Both the position numbers and the translations under genes were made by a program. Shown in pieces: positions 44,132 through 52,911 of a stretch of DNA of 64,000 bases. Below the pieces are notes generated by a model that made no database searches, was not told where the DNA came from, and saw only the letters and a program-made list of their open reading frames with translations. Positions within the stretch are counted from its first letter, which is position 1, and every line of letters begins with the position of its first letter. Where the stretch lies: NCBI GenBank assembly GCA_964512655.1, contig CAZEJT010000001.1, positions 372,001-436,000 on the forward strand, written 5' to 3'. Origin of the DNA: VBOC01 sp964512655. GTDB taxonomy: Bacteria > Bacteroidota > Ignavibacteria > UBA10030 > SZUA-254.

Positions 44132-44167
44132 CCCGCCCCGGCATCTCCCGGGGATCAATCAGGCGGG
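44132..44167. terminator. Nested GC-rich hairpins between convergent genes
   Basis: CCCCGG (44136-44141) pairs with CCGGGG (44148-44153), and CCCGCC (44132-44137) can pair with GGCGGG (44162-44167). The hairpins lie between the convergent Tat-protein gene and the glycosyltransferase gene and may end transcription from both sides. There is no T-run, so a rho-independent mode is uncertain. Confidence 0.45.
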
Positions 44168-44172
44168 GGCGA

Positions 44173-45315
44173 TCAGACGGAGTTGTAGCGGACGATGTAA
44201 TCTGAAACCTGGCCAACTCCGTTCACCAGCTGAGCCCGCTCGATGCTGTGACTGAACGAGGCGAAGAGGGCCGAGTCGTTGAAGAGCTGGTCAATCCACG
44301 AAGAGAGCCTGCCGATATTCTTCTCGTAAATCCCGAAGTGATTCTGCCGCAGGAACTCGACATTTCCTTTCTCCTGCTCCCAGAGGTAGTTGTTTACGAT
44401 GGGAATTTTCCCCGAGAGAAGTGTTTCCATGAACGTCGAGGCCCCGCATTTGGTGACCACGAGGTCGGCACACCGGAGGAGCTCGCAGACAGAATCTACA
44501 AATCCGAATACGGTGAGCCGGCTGCTTCCCAGCCTTTCTCCCATCATAAGCAGCCTCCTCCGAAGCACTTCGTTTCTACCGCATACCACGGCGATCTGAG
44601 CCGAAGGGTTTTTGCGAAGGAGTTCTCTCACGATGCGGGTACCCTTCGGCATCCCATCGGCTCCGCCGATCATGAGAATAAGCTTCTTCCCCGGATCGAA
44701 TCCCATCCCTTGCTTCAATTCCTCGGGTGATTCGGCGCAAGAGGGGCTCCCTGCGAACTTTTCGCTCAGCACAAATGGGAATACCGTTATATGTTCGGTT
44801 GGAATTCCCTTCCCGACGCAGTACCCTCTCAGTTGCTCGCTGAATACGACGTAGTGCAATCCCCTGTTCACAAACCATAACGGATGAGCCGTGAACGGGT
44901 CGGTGACCACGACAAGTGTAGGGATGGACAACTTGTGTTCACGCAGGATATCGTGGATCGGCTTGATGAGAAAGAAGTGGAAGATGACGATCTTGCCGGG
45001 CATTTCAGCAAGGATGCGGCGTTCGAGATACGGCCGGACAACGCAGGCGACAATCCACACATTGAGACGCCCAACCACTCTCCACTTGTTGAGGAAGTAA
45101 AGAAGTGCGTAGAACCACCTGCCGTACGCTTGCAGGGTCTTGTAACCATCCTCAATGCACGATCGGAACGCCCGAGGGGCTTCAGCAAGCCCGTCGACGA
45201 GGACCGGTTCAAGGAGATCGGGGTATCGGGATTTCAGGTAGGACCTCACCGAACTCGCCGGGGCGAGGTGCCCGCCGCCTGTCTTCAGGTAGAGGAAGAA
45301 ATAGTTTGAATTCAT
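44173..45315 (-). CDS. GT-B glycosyltransferase, MGDG-synthase-like (GT28 type)
   Basis: 380 residues. The N-terminal half has the KTGGGHLAPASSVRSYL glycine-rich loop and the segment SCIEDGYKTLQAYGRWFYAL typical of diacylglycerol sugar transferases. The C-terminal half has the UDP-sugar region VVTKCGASTFMETLLSGKIP and VNNYLWEQEKGNVEFL. Relatives transfer galactose or glucose to diacylglycerol on the inner membrane. It is the last gene of a three-gene minus-strand operon with a second GT-like protein and a metallophosphoesterase, so a glycolipid pathway is likely. Acceptor and sugar cannot be read from the sequence. Confidence 0.85.
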   Translation of the reverse strand: MNSNYFFLYLKTGGGHLAPASSVRSYLKSRYPDLLEPVLVDGLAEAPRAFRSCIEDGYKTLQAYGRWFYALLYFLNKWRVVGRLNVWIVACVVRPYLERRILAEMPGKIVIFHFFLIKPIHDILREHKLSIPTLVVVTDPFTAHPLWFVNRGLHYVVFSEQLRGYCVGKGIPTEHITVFPFVLSEKFAGSPSCAESPEELKQGMGFDPGKKLILMIGGADGMPKGTRIVRELLRKNPSAQIAVVCGRNEVLRRRLLMMGERLGSSRLTVFGFVDSVCELLRCADLVVTKCGASTFMETLLSGKIPIVNNYLWEQEKGNVEFLRQNHFGIYEKNIGRLSSWIDQLFNDSALFASFSHSIERAQLVNGVGQVSDYIVRYNSV

Positions 45316-45333
45316 GAGGTGCGCTCCTTCACG

Positions 45334-46740
45334 CTATCTGAGCAGCGGAGAATCGTCCTGATTGATTTTCCCCTCCCGGATGATCTCCATAATCTTGTAC
45401 GATCCGAGCTTTCTCGCCTTGAGGAAGCCTGACCAGGCGGCCTCGGCGAGACGTCCGTTCCGCAGTAGATCGAAGAGCCATTGATCCGCATATTCGGGCT
45501 GCTCCTGCCTGAACCCGGCCTGAATCTCGAGAAGCCATCGACGGTTAAAGTACTCCTGCGACCCGATGACCGGAGAAATGATGATGGGCATGCCGAGCGC
45601 GCAGTAGAACGACAGTTCGCTTGGCTTCGTCCATAAGATATCAGTTGTCCTCATCGCGGCGTTGAAAAGTCTGTAGTAGTCCTCAAATCCCCCGGCGTAC
45701 ACGATCGCTACTCCCCGGGCTGCCTCTTCCCCCAGGTCATGCACAACTTCTTCGAAATACTCCCTGACTGATTCCGATTCTCCCGCGACCAGGTTGAGCT
45801 TGACCTCCCCCGACCTGAGCCGCTTTCTGAGACTGAAGGCGATTTTCCTGCCGATCTCCCTCTGGGCACCCGCACCCCCAACCGCGTAGGTGATCGTCAA
45901 CGGCCGGGGAGGAACATTCTCACAGACCTCTTTTCCGAGAAAGCTTTCGACCGTCGTTCGGTGTAGCGGCCAGAACCTCTGGGCCGGATCAAGAGTCTTA
46001 AGCCGTTGAGCGAGATCATGTTTCAGAATGCCGAGATCCGTCCCTCCAAGCAGTTCTTCGGGAAGCGGAAAACCCGTCAGCACGATCCGGTTTTGGGGGA
46101 CGCCGTATGCCTGCAGGCGCTGAGCCGCTTTCCCGCATGGTGCGAAGTAAGTGATCCGGCTTTCCCACGGCTCCTTCGAGACCCACACCCGGTTCAAATC
46201 CGCATCGCAAATGATACAGTAGACGGGCTGGAATCCTTTCATCTCCGCGGCGATCGCAGGAGCATAGAATGAGGTCACGAGGGGATAGGGGTTCCTCTCA
46301 ATGGTGCCAAGAAGGCCGGCGCAAAGCCCCTTGTCGATCAACCATGAAAGCATGGTCACCTGGAAGGTGCTTTGCGAGAGATTCCTGATGGGATAGAAGG
46401 AAGGTATGTAGAGAAATCTGTTGAACACTTTGAAAATGTATTTGCCGACGACTGGAATCCCCTTCGCGCGGGAAAACCTGTTATGGAGTCCCAGGAGTCT
46501 ATTCCAGAGCCGTTTTTCGCCCGCCGTTGAACTGTCGTTTTCACCCAGCGTGATGATGTCCTGATGTGCGATCGGCTTGAGAGGAATTACGGCCCTGAGA
46601 TGCCCATAGCCCATGTTCGCCGAAACAATCCAGACCTTCTTGGGCGAGGGCTCGCCGGAGGACTGAGGATTTCCCTCCGAAGGGCTATCGGATCTGTCCC
46701 CGTGTCCGGAAGAGTCGATTCGTAGCGGGAGAACTGTCAA
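45334..46740 (-). CDS. GT-B-fold glycosyltransferase-like protein
   Basis: 468 residues. After a disordered Ser/Gly/Pro-rich N-terminus, KKVWIVSANMGYGHLRAVIP resembles the glycine/His loop of MGDG-synthase and MurG-type enzymes. TYAVGGAGAQREIGRKIAFS and LWTKPSELSFYCALGMPIII with GSQEYFNRRWLLE correspond to the nucleotide-sugar half, where the usual Gly-Gly acceptor loop is changed. It may therefore be an active but divergent transferase. It overlaps the metallophosphoesterase gene by 4 bases and precedes the GT28-type gene by 18. Confidence 0.7.
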   Translation of the reverse strand: MTVLPLRIDSSGHGDRSDSPSEGNPQSSGEPSPKKVWIVSANMGYGHLRAVIPLKPIAHQDIITLGENDSSTAGEKRLWNRLLGLHNRFSRAKGIPVVGKYIFKVFNRFLYIPSFYPIRNLSQSTFQVTMLSWLIDKGLCAGLLGTIERNPYPLVTSFYAPAIAAEMKGFQPVYCIICDADLNRVWVSKEPWESRITYFAPCGKAAQRLQAYGVPQNRIVLTGFPLPEELLGGTDLGILKHDLAQRLKTLDPAQRFWPLHRTTVESFLGKEVCENVPPRPLTITYAVGGAGAQREIGRKIAFSLRKRLRSGEVKLNLVAGESESVREYFEEVVHDLGEEAARGVAIVYAGGFEDYYRLFNAAMRTTDILWTKPSELSFYCALGMPIIISPVIGSQEYFNRRWLLEIQAGFRQEQPEYADQWLFDLLRNGRLAEAAWSGFLKARKLGSYKIMEIIREGKINQDDSPLLR

Positions 46741-47489
46741 TTGAATGCCGGCTCAGGGAGTGTGAGAAGCCTTTCGGCACCCGCTGCGGCGCCGTCCCTT
46801 TGGGCGGCCTCCTGCAGAATCGGGATGAACTGCTTGAGGCGGGCTGTCCCGCCCTGCACCGTCACATAGGTTAGGATCGATTCTGTCCAGCAACCGCTGT
46901 TCAGGTATTCGATGCCGCCCTGTTTCGAGGTTTCAGCGTGGTGGGTGTGGCCGCACGTCACGATATCCATCCCCTTTGACCGGGCATACGCCACGGCATC
47001 CATCCGGATTTTTTCAATGCAACGGAGGAAGATCTTTGTATTGGTTTTGGCGAATCGTGCGATCCGGTGCGTGGCGTCTATCTTTTGCAGAAAATGGTAG
47101 ACCACATCCGCGAGAAAGGTTATTTTCGGATATGTGACGATAAATTCGTCAAACTGGTGTCCATGGAGCACGAGCACGCGCTTATTGCCGCTGGCAAAAA
47201 CGTACTCATCCCGAACCTGAACTCCCAGAAGGTGAGAAATCGGATCGGCCGGACCATCATGGTTCCCGCATACCCAGGTGATTGAGATCCTGTCCGAGAG
47301 CTTGCGAATGAGGGAAAGGATCTTCCAATGCCTTTTGTTGAGACGCCGGAAATCGATCGAGTCGAATACGTCCCCGTTCAGGATGAGTCGCCTGGTCTGG
47401 ATTTCGGATCGCTCGATCATGTGAAGAAACTCAATGATCTGCCGATCCTGGCTGGCGGAACTGCCGAGGTGAAGATCCGAAATGATAAT
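46737..47489 (-). CDS. Metallophosphoesterase (LpxH-like) without a standard start codon
   Basis: Calcineurin-like phosphoesterase with all metal motifs: ISDLHLGSS, LNGDVFDS, CGNHDGPAD, LHGHQFD and CGHTHHAE. Relatives cleave UDP-diacylglucosamine or similar lipid precursors. The first in-frame ATG (47420) comes after the essential DLHLG motif, and the frame stays open back to a TAA at 47576 without any ATG, GTG or TTG. The real start must be a rare codon (for example ATT at 47489 or CTG at 47558), or the start was lost. The end given here is the ATT and is tentative. It leads the glycosyltransferase operon. Confidence 0.8.
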   Translation of the reverse strand: MIISDLHLGSSASQDRQIIEFLHMIERSEIQTRRLILNGDVFDSIDFRRLNKRHWKILSLIRKLSDRISITWVCGNHDGPADPISHLLGVQVRDEYVFASGNKRVLVLHGHQFDEFIVTYPKITFLADVVYHFLQKIDATHRIARFAKTNTKIFLRCIEKIRMDAVAYARSKGMDIVTCGHTHHAETSKQGGIEYLNSGCWTESILTYVTVQGGTARLKQFIPILQEAAQRDGAAAGAERLLTLPEPAFN

Positions 47490-47713
47490 TGCGTCGTTGA
47501 GAGACGTTAGAAAGGGAGACGAGTTGGCGGGGAGGAGAGCTGGGTTATTTCGGTTCAGAACGGATCCCCCATGTTATGAATGATTCAGTGATCTCTACGC
47601 GCAGCGAAGTACCTATTGCATCAGCACGCGGTATAAAGGTACAAATTCTGTAAAACCATATGATTATGGGTCTGTTACGTTTGTATTAACTTATGTCCGC
47701 GCGGTCGGGGAAA

Positions 47714-48085
47714 TCAGACGATTTTGCATGGGATCGGCACATCTTCATCGACCGAATAGACAGCGCATAGCCGGTGGTACCCGTCGGCTATGACGAGCTT
47801 CCCGTTTGCCGAGTCACGGACAAGGAGGAGGGGGGAAAGGGCAATACCATTCTTGATCTTTTCCCTGTCCCTCTGTACCCGGGAGTTGCTGACTCCCAAC
47901 AGGGAAAGCCCGCTGGCCCGGAATATGTCCTTCGCCTTGAAGGTGATGATAGGCGCTCGGCTGAGCTTGGAGACCAGACTCTTTGCTTTTGCCTCAGGGT
48001 ACAACAAGCTGAGGTACGAAAGAGCCGCGGGGTAATTGTGTTTTTCGGGCCGGTCCAGCCAGCCGATTTTCTGAGGTTTCGGCAT
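47714..48085 (-). CDS. Small ParB/sulfiredoxin-fold-like conserved protein
   Basis: 123 residues from the ATG at 48085 (MPKPQKIGWLDRPEKHNYPA); the open frame further upstream covers the divergent promoter and is rejected. The ending LLLVRDSANGKLVIADGYHR, followed by LCAVYSVDEDVPIPCKIV, has the D-G-x-H-R pattern found in ParB-like and sulfiredoxin-like folds, preceded by a helix-turn region FKAKDIFRASGLSLLGVSN. Function unknown; nucleotide or DNA binding is possible. It is divergent from the YjdI gene and is preceded on its strand by no partner. Confidence 0.7.
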   Translation of the reverse strand: MPKPQKIGWLDRPEKHNYPAALSYLSLLYPEAKAKSLVSKLSRAPIITFKAKDIFRASGLSLLGVSNSRVQRDREKIKNGIALSPLLLVRDSANGKLVIADGYHRLCAVYSVDEDVPIPCKIV

Positions 48086-48188
48086 GAGGGAAATATAACC
48101 ACAATTCTCCCCAAACCCTATCGCCCCTAAGAATGGGTTTGACAGTACACCCGAATTGAAGTACCTTGATGGAGAAGTAGGTGTAACA

Positions 48189-48449
48189 ATGGACAAGCAG
48201 ATTACGAAGAGATACACGAACGGTGAGGTGACTGTCGTCTGGAAGCCCCACGTCTGCATCCATTCAGGCGTTTGTTGGTCGCACCTTTTGAGTGTTTTCA
48301 ATCCCTGGAAGAGACCGTGGATCAACATGGAAGGCGCCACGACTGAACGAATCATTGAGCAAGTACGAAACTGTCCCTCCGGCGCGCTCAGCAGCTACTT
48401 AAACAGCGCCGAACCCAAGCCCCCCGAAACGACCCAGGATCTTGTATAG
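48189..48449 (+). CDS. YjdI-type small iron-sulfur protein
   Basis: 86 residues starting MDKQITKRYTNGEVTVVWKP. The HVCIHSGVCW segment and a late NCPSGALSSYL match the mono-cluster YjdI (Fer4_19) family, with three cysteines available for an Fe-S cluster. Function in electron transfer or sensing is unproven. The ATG at 48189 is chosen over 48156 because the family begins with the ITKRY strand. A Crp-like regulator follows within 15 bases, so the two are probably one unit. Confidence 0.88.
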   Translation: MDKQITKRYTNGEVTVVWKPHVCIHSGVCWSHLLSVFNPWKRPWINMEGATTERIIEQVRNCPSGALSSYLNSAEPKPPETTQDLV

Positions 48450-48460
48450 TCTTGCCATCC

Positions 48461-49045
48461 GTGCACGAACGTCTCATCAAGTACATCAAGAGCCGCGCTT
48501 CCTCGCCGCTCAGCGAGAGCGATGTGGAGACGCTCAACACGATCTTTGTTCCCAGGAAGCTGAGGAAACGCCAGTACCTCCTGCAGGAAGCGGAGGTCTG
48601 CAAATACATGGGATTCGTGGTGAAGGGTGCAATGCGGCAGTATAGCGTCGACGAAAAGGGCGTTGAACATGTCGTCGAACTGTCGCTAGAAGAATGGTGG
48701 GTCGGCGACCGTGAGAGTTTTGTGAATGGTACGCCTTCGCCGTATTACATCGACGCATGGGAGAACTCGGAGGTTCTGCTTCTGAACCATGATGATTTCT
48801 TTCAGAGGTTGAAGCCCATTCCCGCCATCGTGGAGTTATCGAGCAAGCTGGATGAGAGGCACGCGTTTGCGTTGCAACGGAAAGTCAATGCGTTTATCAG
48901 CCTCTCGGCCGAAGAACGCTACAACGAATTGATCCGTACCTATCCGGAATTCCTCCAGCGTTTTCCACAACACATCATCGCCTCATATCTTGGCATGACG
49001 AAGGAGACCCTCAGCAGAATCCGTCATCATGCCCTGAAGAAGTAG
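48461..49045 (+). CDS. Crp/Fnr-family transcriptional regulator
   Basis: 194 residues. An N-terminal cyclic-nucleotide-binding-like beta roll (about 20-115; YLLQEAEVCKYMGFVVKGAM and EWWVGDRESFVNGTPSPYYI) is followed by a long helix and a C-terminal region ending QHIIASYLGMTKETLSRIRH, a typical Crp-type recognition helix. No Fe-S cysteine set of the FNR kind is seen, so it is not an oxygen sensor of that type; the ligand is unknown. The start is a GTG at 48461 or a TTG at 48452; neither has a good ribosome site. It lies between the YjdI and pirin genes and may control them. Confidence 0.88.
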   Translation: MHERLIKYIKSRASSPLSESDVETLNTIFVPRKLRKRQYLLQEAEVCKYMGFVVKGAMRQYSVDEKGVEHVVELSLEEWWVGDRESFVNGTPSPYYIDAWENSEVLLLNHDDFFQRLKPIPAIVELSSKLDERHAFALQRKVNAFISLSAEERYNELIRTYPEFLQRFPQHIIASYLGMTKETLSRIRHHALKK

Positions 49046-49082
49046 GCGCGTACTCTTCCGGCGTAGTACCACCCCCTTGATT

Positions 49083-49110
49083 CCGTTGACAATAGTCAAC
49101 GGCTTTATTT
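49083..49110 (+). terminator. Rho-independent terminator after the Crp-like gene
   Basis: A perfect 8-base inverted repeat, CCGTTGAC and GTCAACGG, encloses AATA and is followed by CTTTATTT. It starts 38 bases after the stop of the Crp-like regulator and should end the YjdI-Crp transcript before the pirin gene. Confidence 0.7.
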
Positions 49111-49210
49111 GCCCTTCATCATCGTTTCTCGGACCCCTCGTTCCGTATCTTTACCCCGACAGTTGTACATCCAATAGCCGAAAAATACATGAAACGGAAA
49201 GTGAGTGACT

Positions 49211-50107
49211 ATGAAAAAACACATATCATATTCTACCCGAGGCCACAGGGCAGACATAGGCCCCTACATCATCTATCGAATGGTTGTGAACCGATACGCC
49301 GACGCAGTGGGCCCGTTTGTGTTCCTCGACCACGTTGTTCCGGTTACACATTCACCCGGGGAACCGTTAAAGAAAGTGGACGGCACCGGGGCACATCCTC
49401 ATAGAGGCATTGCAACCCTGACCTACATTCTTCACGGCGAAGCAGACCACCATGACAGCAGGGGCAATCGAGCTTTGGTGCACTCGGGAGGAGCGCAGTG
49501 GATGAAGGCAGGGAACGGCATTATCCATGACGAGGTTGTCAATGTAGATTCGCAGACCAACGATCACCTTACGCACGCCTTCCAGTTCTGGGTAAACCTC
49601 CCGGCGAAGAACAAGACCGAGGATCCGCAGTATCTTCCGATTCAGGCGCACGAGATTCCGCGGCTCGAGCTGGGCGATGGTCGGGGTTGGATCAAAATCA
49701 TTGCAGGCGAGTATGAGAGGCTGTCATCCAGAATACCCGCCTACTTGACGCAATTCATTTACCACATCCACCTCGAAAGCGGAGCTCGATTCTCGCTAGG
49801 AAGCGAAAAGAGCCTTGAATACGGCGCTCTTCTTGCAGTGGGGGACTCGATCATCAACGATCGCGGATTCGAGGGTGGGGAATTGGTGGGATTCGGGCAG
49901 GACGAGGGGGAGATCGAGATTATCAACACCTCCGACTCATCCGCAGATATCATCGTGTTCGGCGGCGAGCCCTATACGGAGCCTATCGTGGCTCAGGGTC
50001 CATTCGTCATGAACACCGAGCACGAAATATCCGAGGCTTACAACGATTACTACAAGGGAAAATACGGCAGGATAGAGTCGTACGATACCGAGCCCGTATC
50101 GGAATGA
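49211..50107 (+). CDS. Pirin family protein
   Basis: About 298 residues of bicupin fold. The N-terminal metal motif is complete: AHPHRGIATLTYILHGEADH (His ligands) with WMKAGNGIIHDE further on, then the pirin C-terminal cupin (TSDSSADIIVFGGEPYTEPI and GPFVMNTEHEISEAYNDYYK). Bacterial pirins include quercetin 2,3-dioxygenase-like enzymes and redox-linked regulators; which applies here is unknown. The ATG at 49211 follows a GTG in the same frame at 49205. It has its own promoter space behind the terminator and ends at a palindrome. Confidence 0.93.
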   Translation: MKKHISYSTRGHRADIGPYIIYRMVVNRYADAVGPFVFLDHVVPVTHSPGEPLKKVDGTGAHPHRGIATLTYILHGEADHHDSRGNRALVHSGGAQWMKAGNGIIHDEVVNVDSQTNDHLTHAFQFWVNLPAKNKTEDPQYLPIQAHEIPRLELGDGRGWIKIIAGEYERLSSRIPAYLTQFIYHIHLESGARFSLGSEKSLEYGALLAVGDSIINDRGFEGGELVGFGQDEGEIEIINTSDSSADIIVFGGEPYTEPIVAQGPFVMNTEHEISEAYNDYYKGKYGRIESYDTEPVSE

Positions 50108-50118
50108 TAAGATACCTC

Positions 50119-50161
50119 GAAGCCCTGGTTCCGCGGCGATGCCGCGGAGCCTGCGGGCTTC
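50119..50161. terminator. Bidirectional terminator-like palindrome
   Basis: Nested inverted repeats lie between the convergent pirin and glycine-zipper genes: inner TCCGCGGC-GAT-GCCGCGGA (50130-50148) and outer GAAGCCC / GGGCTTC (50119-50125, 50155-50161). The GC-rich stem has no T-run and resembles the extragenic palindromes elsewhere in the window. Confidence 0.5.
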
Positions 50162-50168
50162 GGGATTC

Positions 50169-50369
50169 CTACCCTTTCGGCTTCTTACCCCTCATCAGAC
50201 CGATTCCGGCGCCGAGTGCCACCCCAATTCCAACGCCGTACGCCGGATTGCCGAAAGCAGCGCCGATGGCGATCCCGATTGCCACTCCAAACCCCATCCA
50301 CATTCCAATTGATTTGGATTGGCGCTTCTTCGGATCCTGATCCCCGGTATTCTCCGTCGTGGTGTTCAT
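50169..50369 (-). CDS. Small glycine-zipper membrane protein
   Basis: 66 residues. A charged N-terminus (MNTTTENTGDQDPKKRQSKS) is followed by a very regular glycine-zipper region, MWMGFGVAIGIAIGAAFG and VGIGVALGAGIGLMRG, ending in a basic tail (KKPKG). Such sequences form packed transmembrane hairpins. Function unknown. It lies downstream of the Ser/Thr kinase start region in the convergent space but is transcribed in the same direction as that kinase, ending near the palindrome at 50119-50161. Confidence 0.75.
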   Translation of the reverse strand: MNTTTENTGDQDPKKRQSKSIGMWMGFGVAIGIAIGAAFGNPAYGVGIGVALGAGIGLMRGKKPKG

Positions 50370-50407
50370 TGTTGGCTGAAATTTAGCATCATAGGGGGAG
50401 GGACTCC

Positions 50408-52810
50408 TTACAAAGCGTCCGGCCCGTAGATTGCGCCCAGGCGCTCGTAGTGTGAGCGCATCTTTTCCGAGACCGTCTTGAATTCGAGGTCATTACGGAA
50501 CTTATCGAACACCCTGAGGTGCGCAAGCCAGGGGTACCCGTCCAGTCCCTCATCAATCGCAGCATTGAGCCAGTAAATCGCTTCGCGTTTCATTCCGAGC
50601 TGCGCATAGGGAAATGACATCCAAAAGGAGAACTCCATATCCGATCTGGCGTACCCTCCCATGCGATCCAGAATCGAGACGGATCCGGAGCTGTCGCCTC
50701 GCGTGGCTCTTACAAGTGCGTCGAGCATTATGGGAGCCACACCCTGGGGGTCAGCCTGGCTCGCAAGCGTTGAGTAACGGTTCAAGCTGTCCAGAATTCC
50801 CTCGAAATAATAGATCGACCCTACGAGGACAAGTATCTGAGAATCGTACGGGACATGCCTTAATCCTTCCCGGCCGATCGCGATCGCCTCATCGAACCGA
50901 CCGCGCATATGAAATGAGTACATCCGGTAAAGGTACGCCCGCCGGTCCGCAGGGTTCAGGGATTGGGCAATCCCCGCCTCACGTTCGGCCTTTTCGCAGA
51001 GGCCGCACAATCGATAAAAGTACGAGAGGTTATCATGAATGTCGGATACGTTGGGAGAAAGTTCAACTGCGTGACGCAAGAGCGGGTAGGCCCTTTCCTT
51101 CTGCGTCCTTTCTATGTAGAGCTGGGCGAGATGTGATAACGCATCAGTCAGCGTCGAATCGATCGCCAGTGCCTTGCTCAGAGCCGATTCGGCCCCGCGA
51201 TAGCTTGCCGTATCCCCGCCAAGGATTCCCAGGTAGATCAGAGCATACCCTTTCTCTGCATATGCCGGGGCAAAGGACGGCTCCCGGTTGATCGCATCGT
51301 CGAAAAAACCTATCGCCCGGCGAAGACTCCCGACGTCGCTCGCAGCGCCCAGGCTTTTTCCCCGGAGGAATGCCTCGTACGCCTGAGGATCGCGGGGCAC
51401 AGTCGTCGAGATTCTCGATTGCTCGCCGCTTGTAAGGCTGAGTTGCAAGCCCTTTATGATCTCGTCGGTGATACTCTTCTGAAGTGAAATGATGCTCGTG
51501 TACTTCACATCGAGCGGCTTCTGCCAGATGATGCTGTTCGTGCCGAGGTCGACGAGCTGCGCATTGAGATGAAGATCACCGCCTTCTTTGACATAATTCC
51601 CCGTGAGCATCACGTTCACGTCGAGGCTCTTCGCGACCTGTTCCGGGACGGGATCGGCATCCTTGTATTGCGCTACGGATGATGACGGACGAACGACGAT
51701 GCTCTTGACGTAGCTCAGATTTGTGATGATATTATCCGCGAGCGCGAAACCCAGGAAATTCGTTGCCTGATCGCCCCCCAGGTTCCGAAAGGGGAGGATG
51801 GCGAGTTTATATCTAAGCTGGGGGGACGGTTCAGCCTTCGTCGGGCTTACGCTAGTATCCTCCGTCTTCAGCGGGGTCCGATACTGGATAAAAACAATCG
51901 CGGCCACGATGAGGAGAAGAGCCGACGCAGCAATAATCCATCGCGGCGATTTATAGGCCGCCGATGATCTCTCGTAGGCAGGGAGCACGCGGGACACCGG
52001 CGTCGATTGTCTCTTGAGCCGCCGGAGGTCGACCAGAAGATCGCCGATCGATTGGTAGCGGTCCGAGGGATCCTTCTCAAGGGTTTTGTTGAGTATATGC
52101 ACAAGCTCGGGAGAAGCATCCGACATGTATTTTTGAATCGGTTCCGGTCCCTCATTCACGATTGAGTACATGATTGCCGCCTCATGTTCGCCGCGGAAGG
52201 GGAGCTGTCCGGTAAGGGTCTCGAAAAGAACCACGCCAAAGGAGAAAATATCGGACCGGGCGTCCGCTTCCTTCCCCTGAACCTGCTCCGGGGCCATGTA
52301 GGCGAGCGTGCCCACGGTGGAGCTAGTTTTTGTCAACCGGAGGGAGCCCTTCAACTTTGCCAGCCCGAAATCCATCACCTTGATGCGCCCATCGGCTGTC
52401 ACCATGATGTTTTCCGATTTCACATCACGATGAACAATGCCCTTAAGGTGAGCCGCCTGCAGGCCATCGGCAACCTGGATCGCATAGTCCATGGCTGTCT
52501 GAAGGTCGAGTTTCCCACCAAACTGCCTCAGAGTTTTGCCGTCGATGAACTCCATCACGAAGAACTGCTGGTTGCCGGAATCCCCGATATCGATGATGGA
52601 GCACACGTTCGGATGGTTGATCTGAGCGACGGTTTTGGCTTCCTGGAGAAATCGCGCCTGCTCCGAGGCGTTGGCTGTGAGATGCTGTGGCAGGAACTTC
52701 AACGCGACGTCGCGCTCGAGCCGCGTGTCGTGGGCTTTGTAGACGACTCCCATGCCGCCTTCTCCGATCTTCTCGAGAATCTTATAATGAGAGATGACGG
52801 AGCCGATCAT
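50408..52810 (-). CDS. Eukaryotic-type Ser/Thr protein kinase with TolB-like and TPR domains
   Basis: 800 residues. The kinase domain (about 1-275) has the glycine loop IGEGGMGVVYKAHD, the VAIK-like VALKFLPQ, HRDVKSENIMV, DFG in KVMDFGLAKL and the APE motif YMAPEQVQGKE. A membrane helix lies near 292-312. A periplasmic TolB/FlgO-like domain (about 335-470; LAILPFRNLGGDQATNFLGF) follows, then several TPR units to the C-terminus. This layout is common in soil bacteria for sensing or scaffold kinases. The start MIGSVISHYKILEKIGEGGM is the usual PknB-like beginning. No partner phosphatase was seen nearby. Confidence 0.94.
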   Translation of the reverse strand: MIGSVISHYKILEKIGEGGMGVVYKAHDTRLERDVALKFLPQHLTANASEQARFLQEAKTVAQINHPNVCSIIDIGDSGNQQFFVMEFIDGKTLRQFGGKLDLQTAMDYAIQVADGLQAAHLKGIVHRDVKSENIMVTADGRIKVMDFGLAKLKGSLRLTKTSSTVGTLAYMAPEQVQGKEADARSDIFSFGVVLFETLTGQLPFRGEHEAAIMYSIVNEGPEPIQKYMSDASPELVHILNKTLEKDPSDRYQSIGDLLVDLRRLKRQSTPVSRVLPAYERSSAAYKSPRWIIAASALLLIVAAIVFIQYRTPLKTEDTSVSPTKAEPSPQLRYKLAILPFRNLGGDQATNFLGFALADNIITNLSYVKSIVVRPSSSVAQYKDADPVPEQVAKSLDVNVMLTGNYVKEGGDLHLNAQLVDLGTNSIIWQKPLDVKYTSIISLQKSITDEIIKGLQLSLTSGEQSRISTTVPRDPQAYEAFLRGKSLGAASDVGSLRRAIGFFDDAINREPSFAPAYAEKGYALIYLGILGGDTASYRGAESALSKALAIDSTLTDALSHLAQLYIERTQKERAYPLLRHAVELSPNVSDIHDNLSYFYRLCGLCEKAEREAGIAQSLNPADRRAYLYRMYSFHMRGRFDEAIAIGREGLRHVPYDSQILVLVGSIYYFEGILDSLNRYSTLASQADPQGVAPIMLDALVRATRGDSSGSVSILDRMGGYARSDMEFSFWMSFPYAQLGMKREAIYWLNAAIDEGLDGYPWLAHLRVFDKFRNDLEFKTVSEKMRSHYERLGAIYGPDAL

Positions 52811-52911
52811 GGTGCGGGAAGATAGCGAAAAATGGATTACCCCTCAAATCGGGGAGATGTCTTAGTTTTGCATCGGAGTGGCGGGTTTTGAAGCGAATGG
52901 ATCGAGGATTC

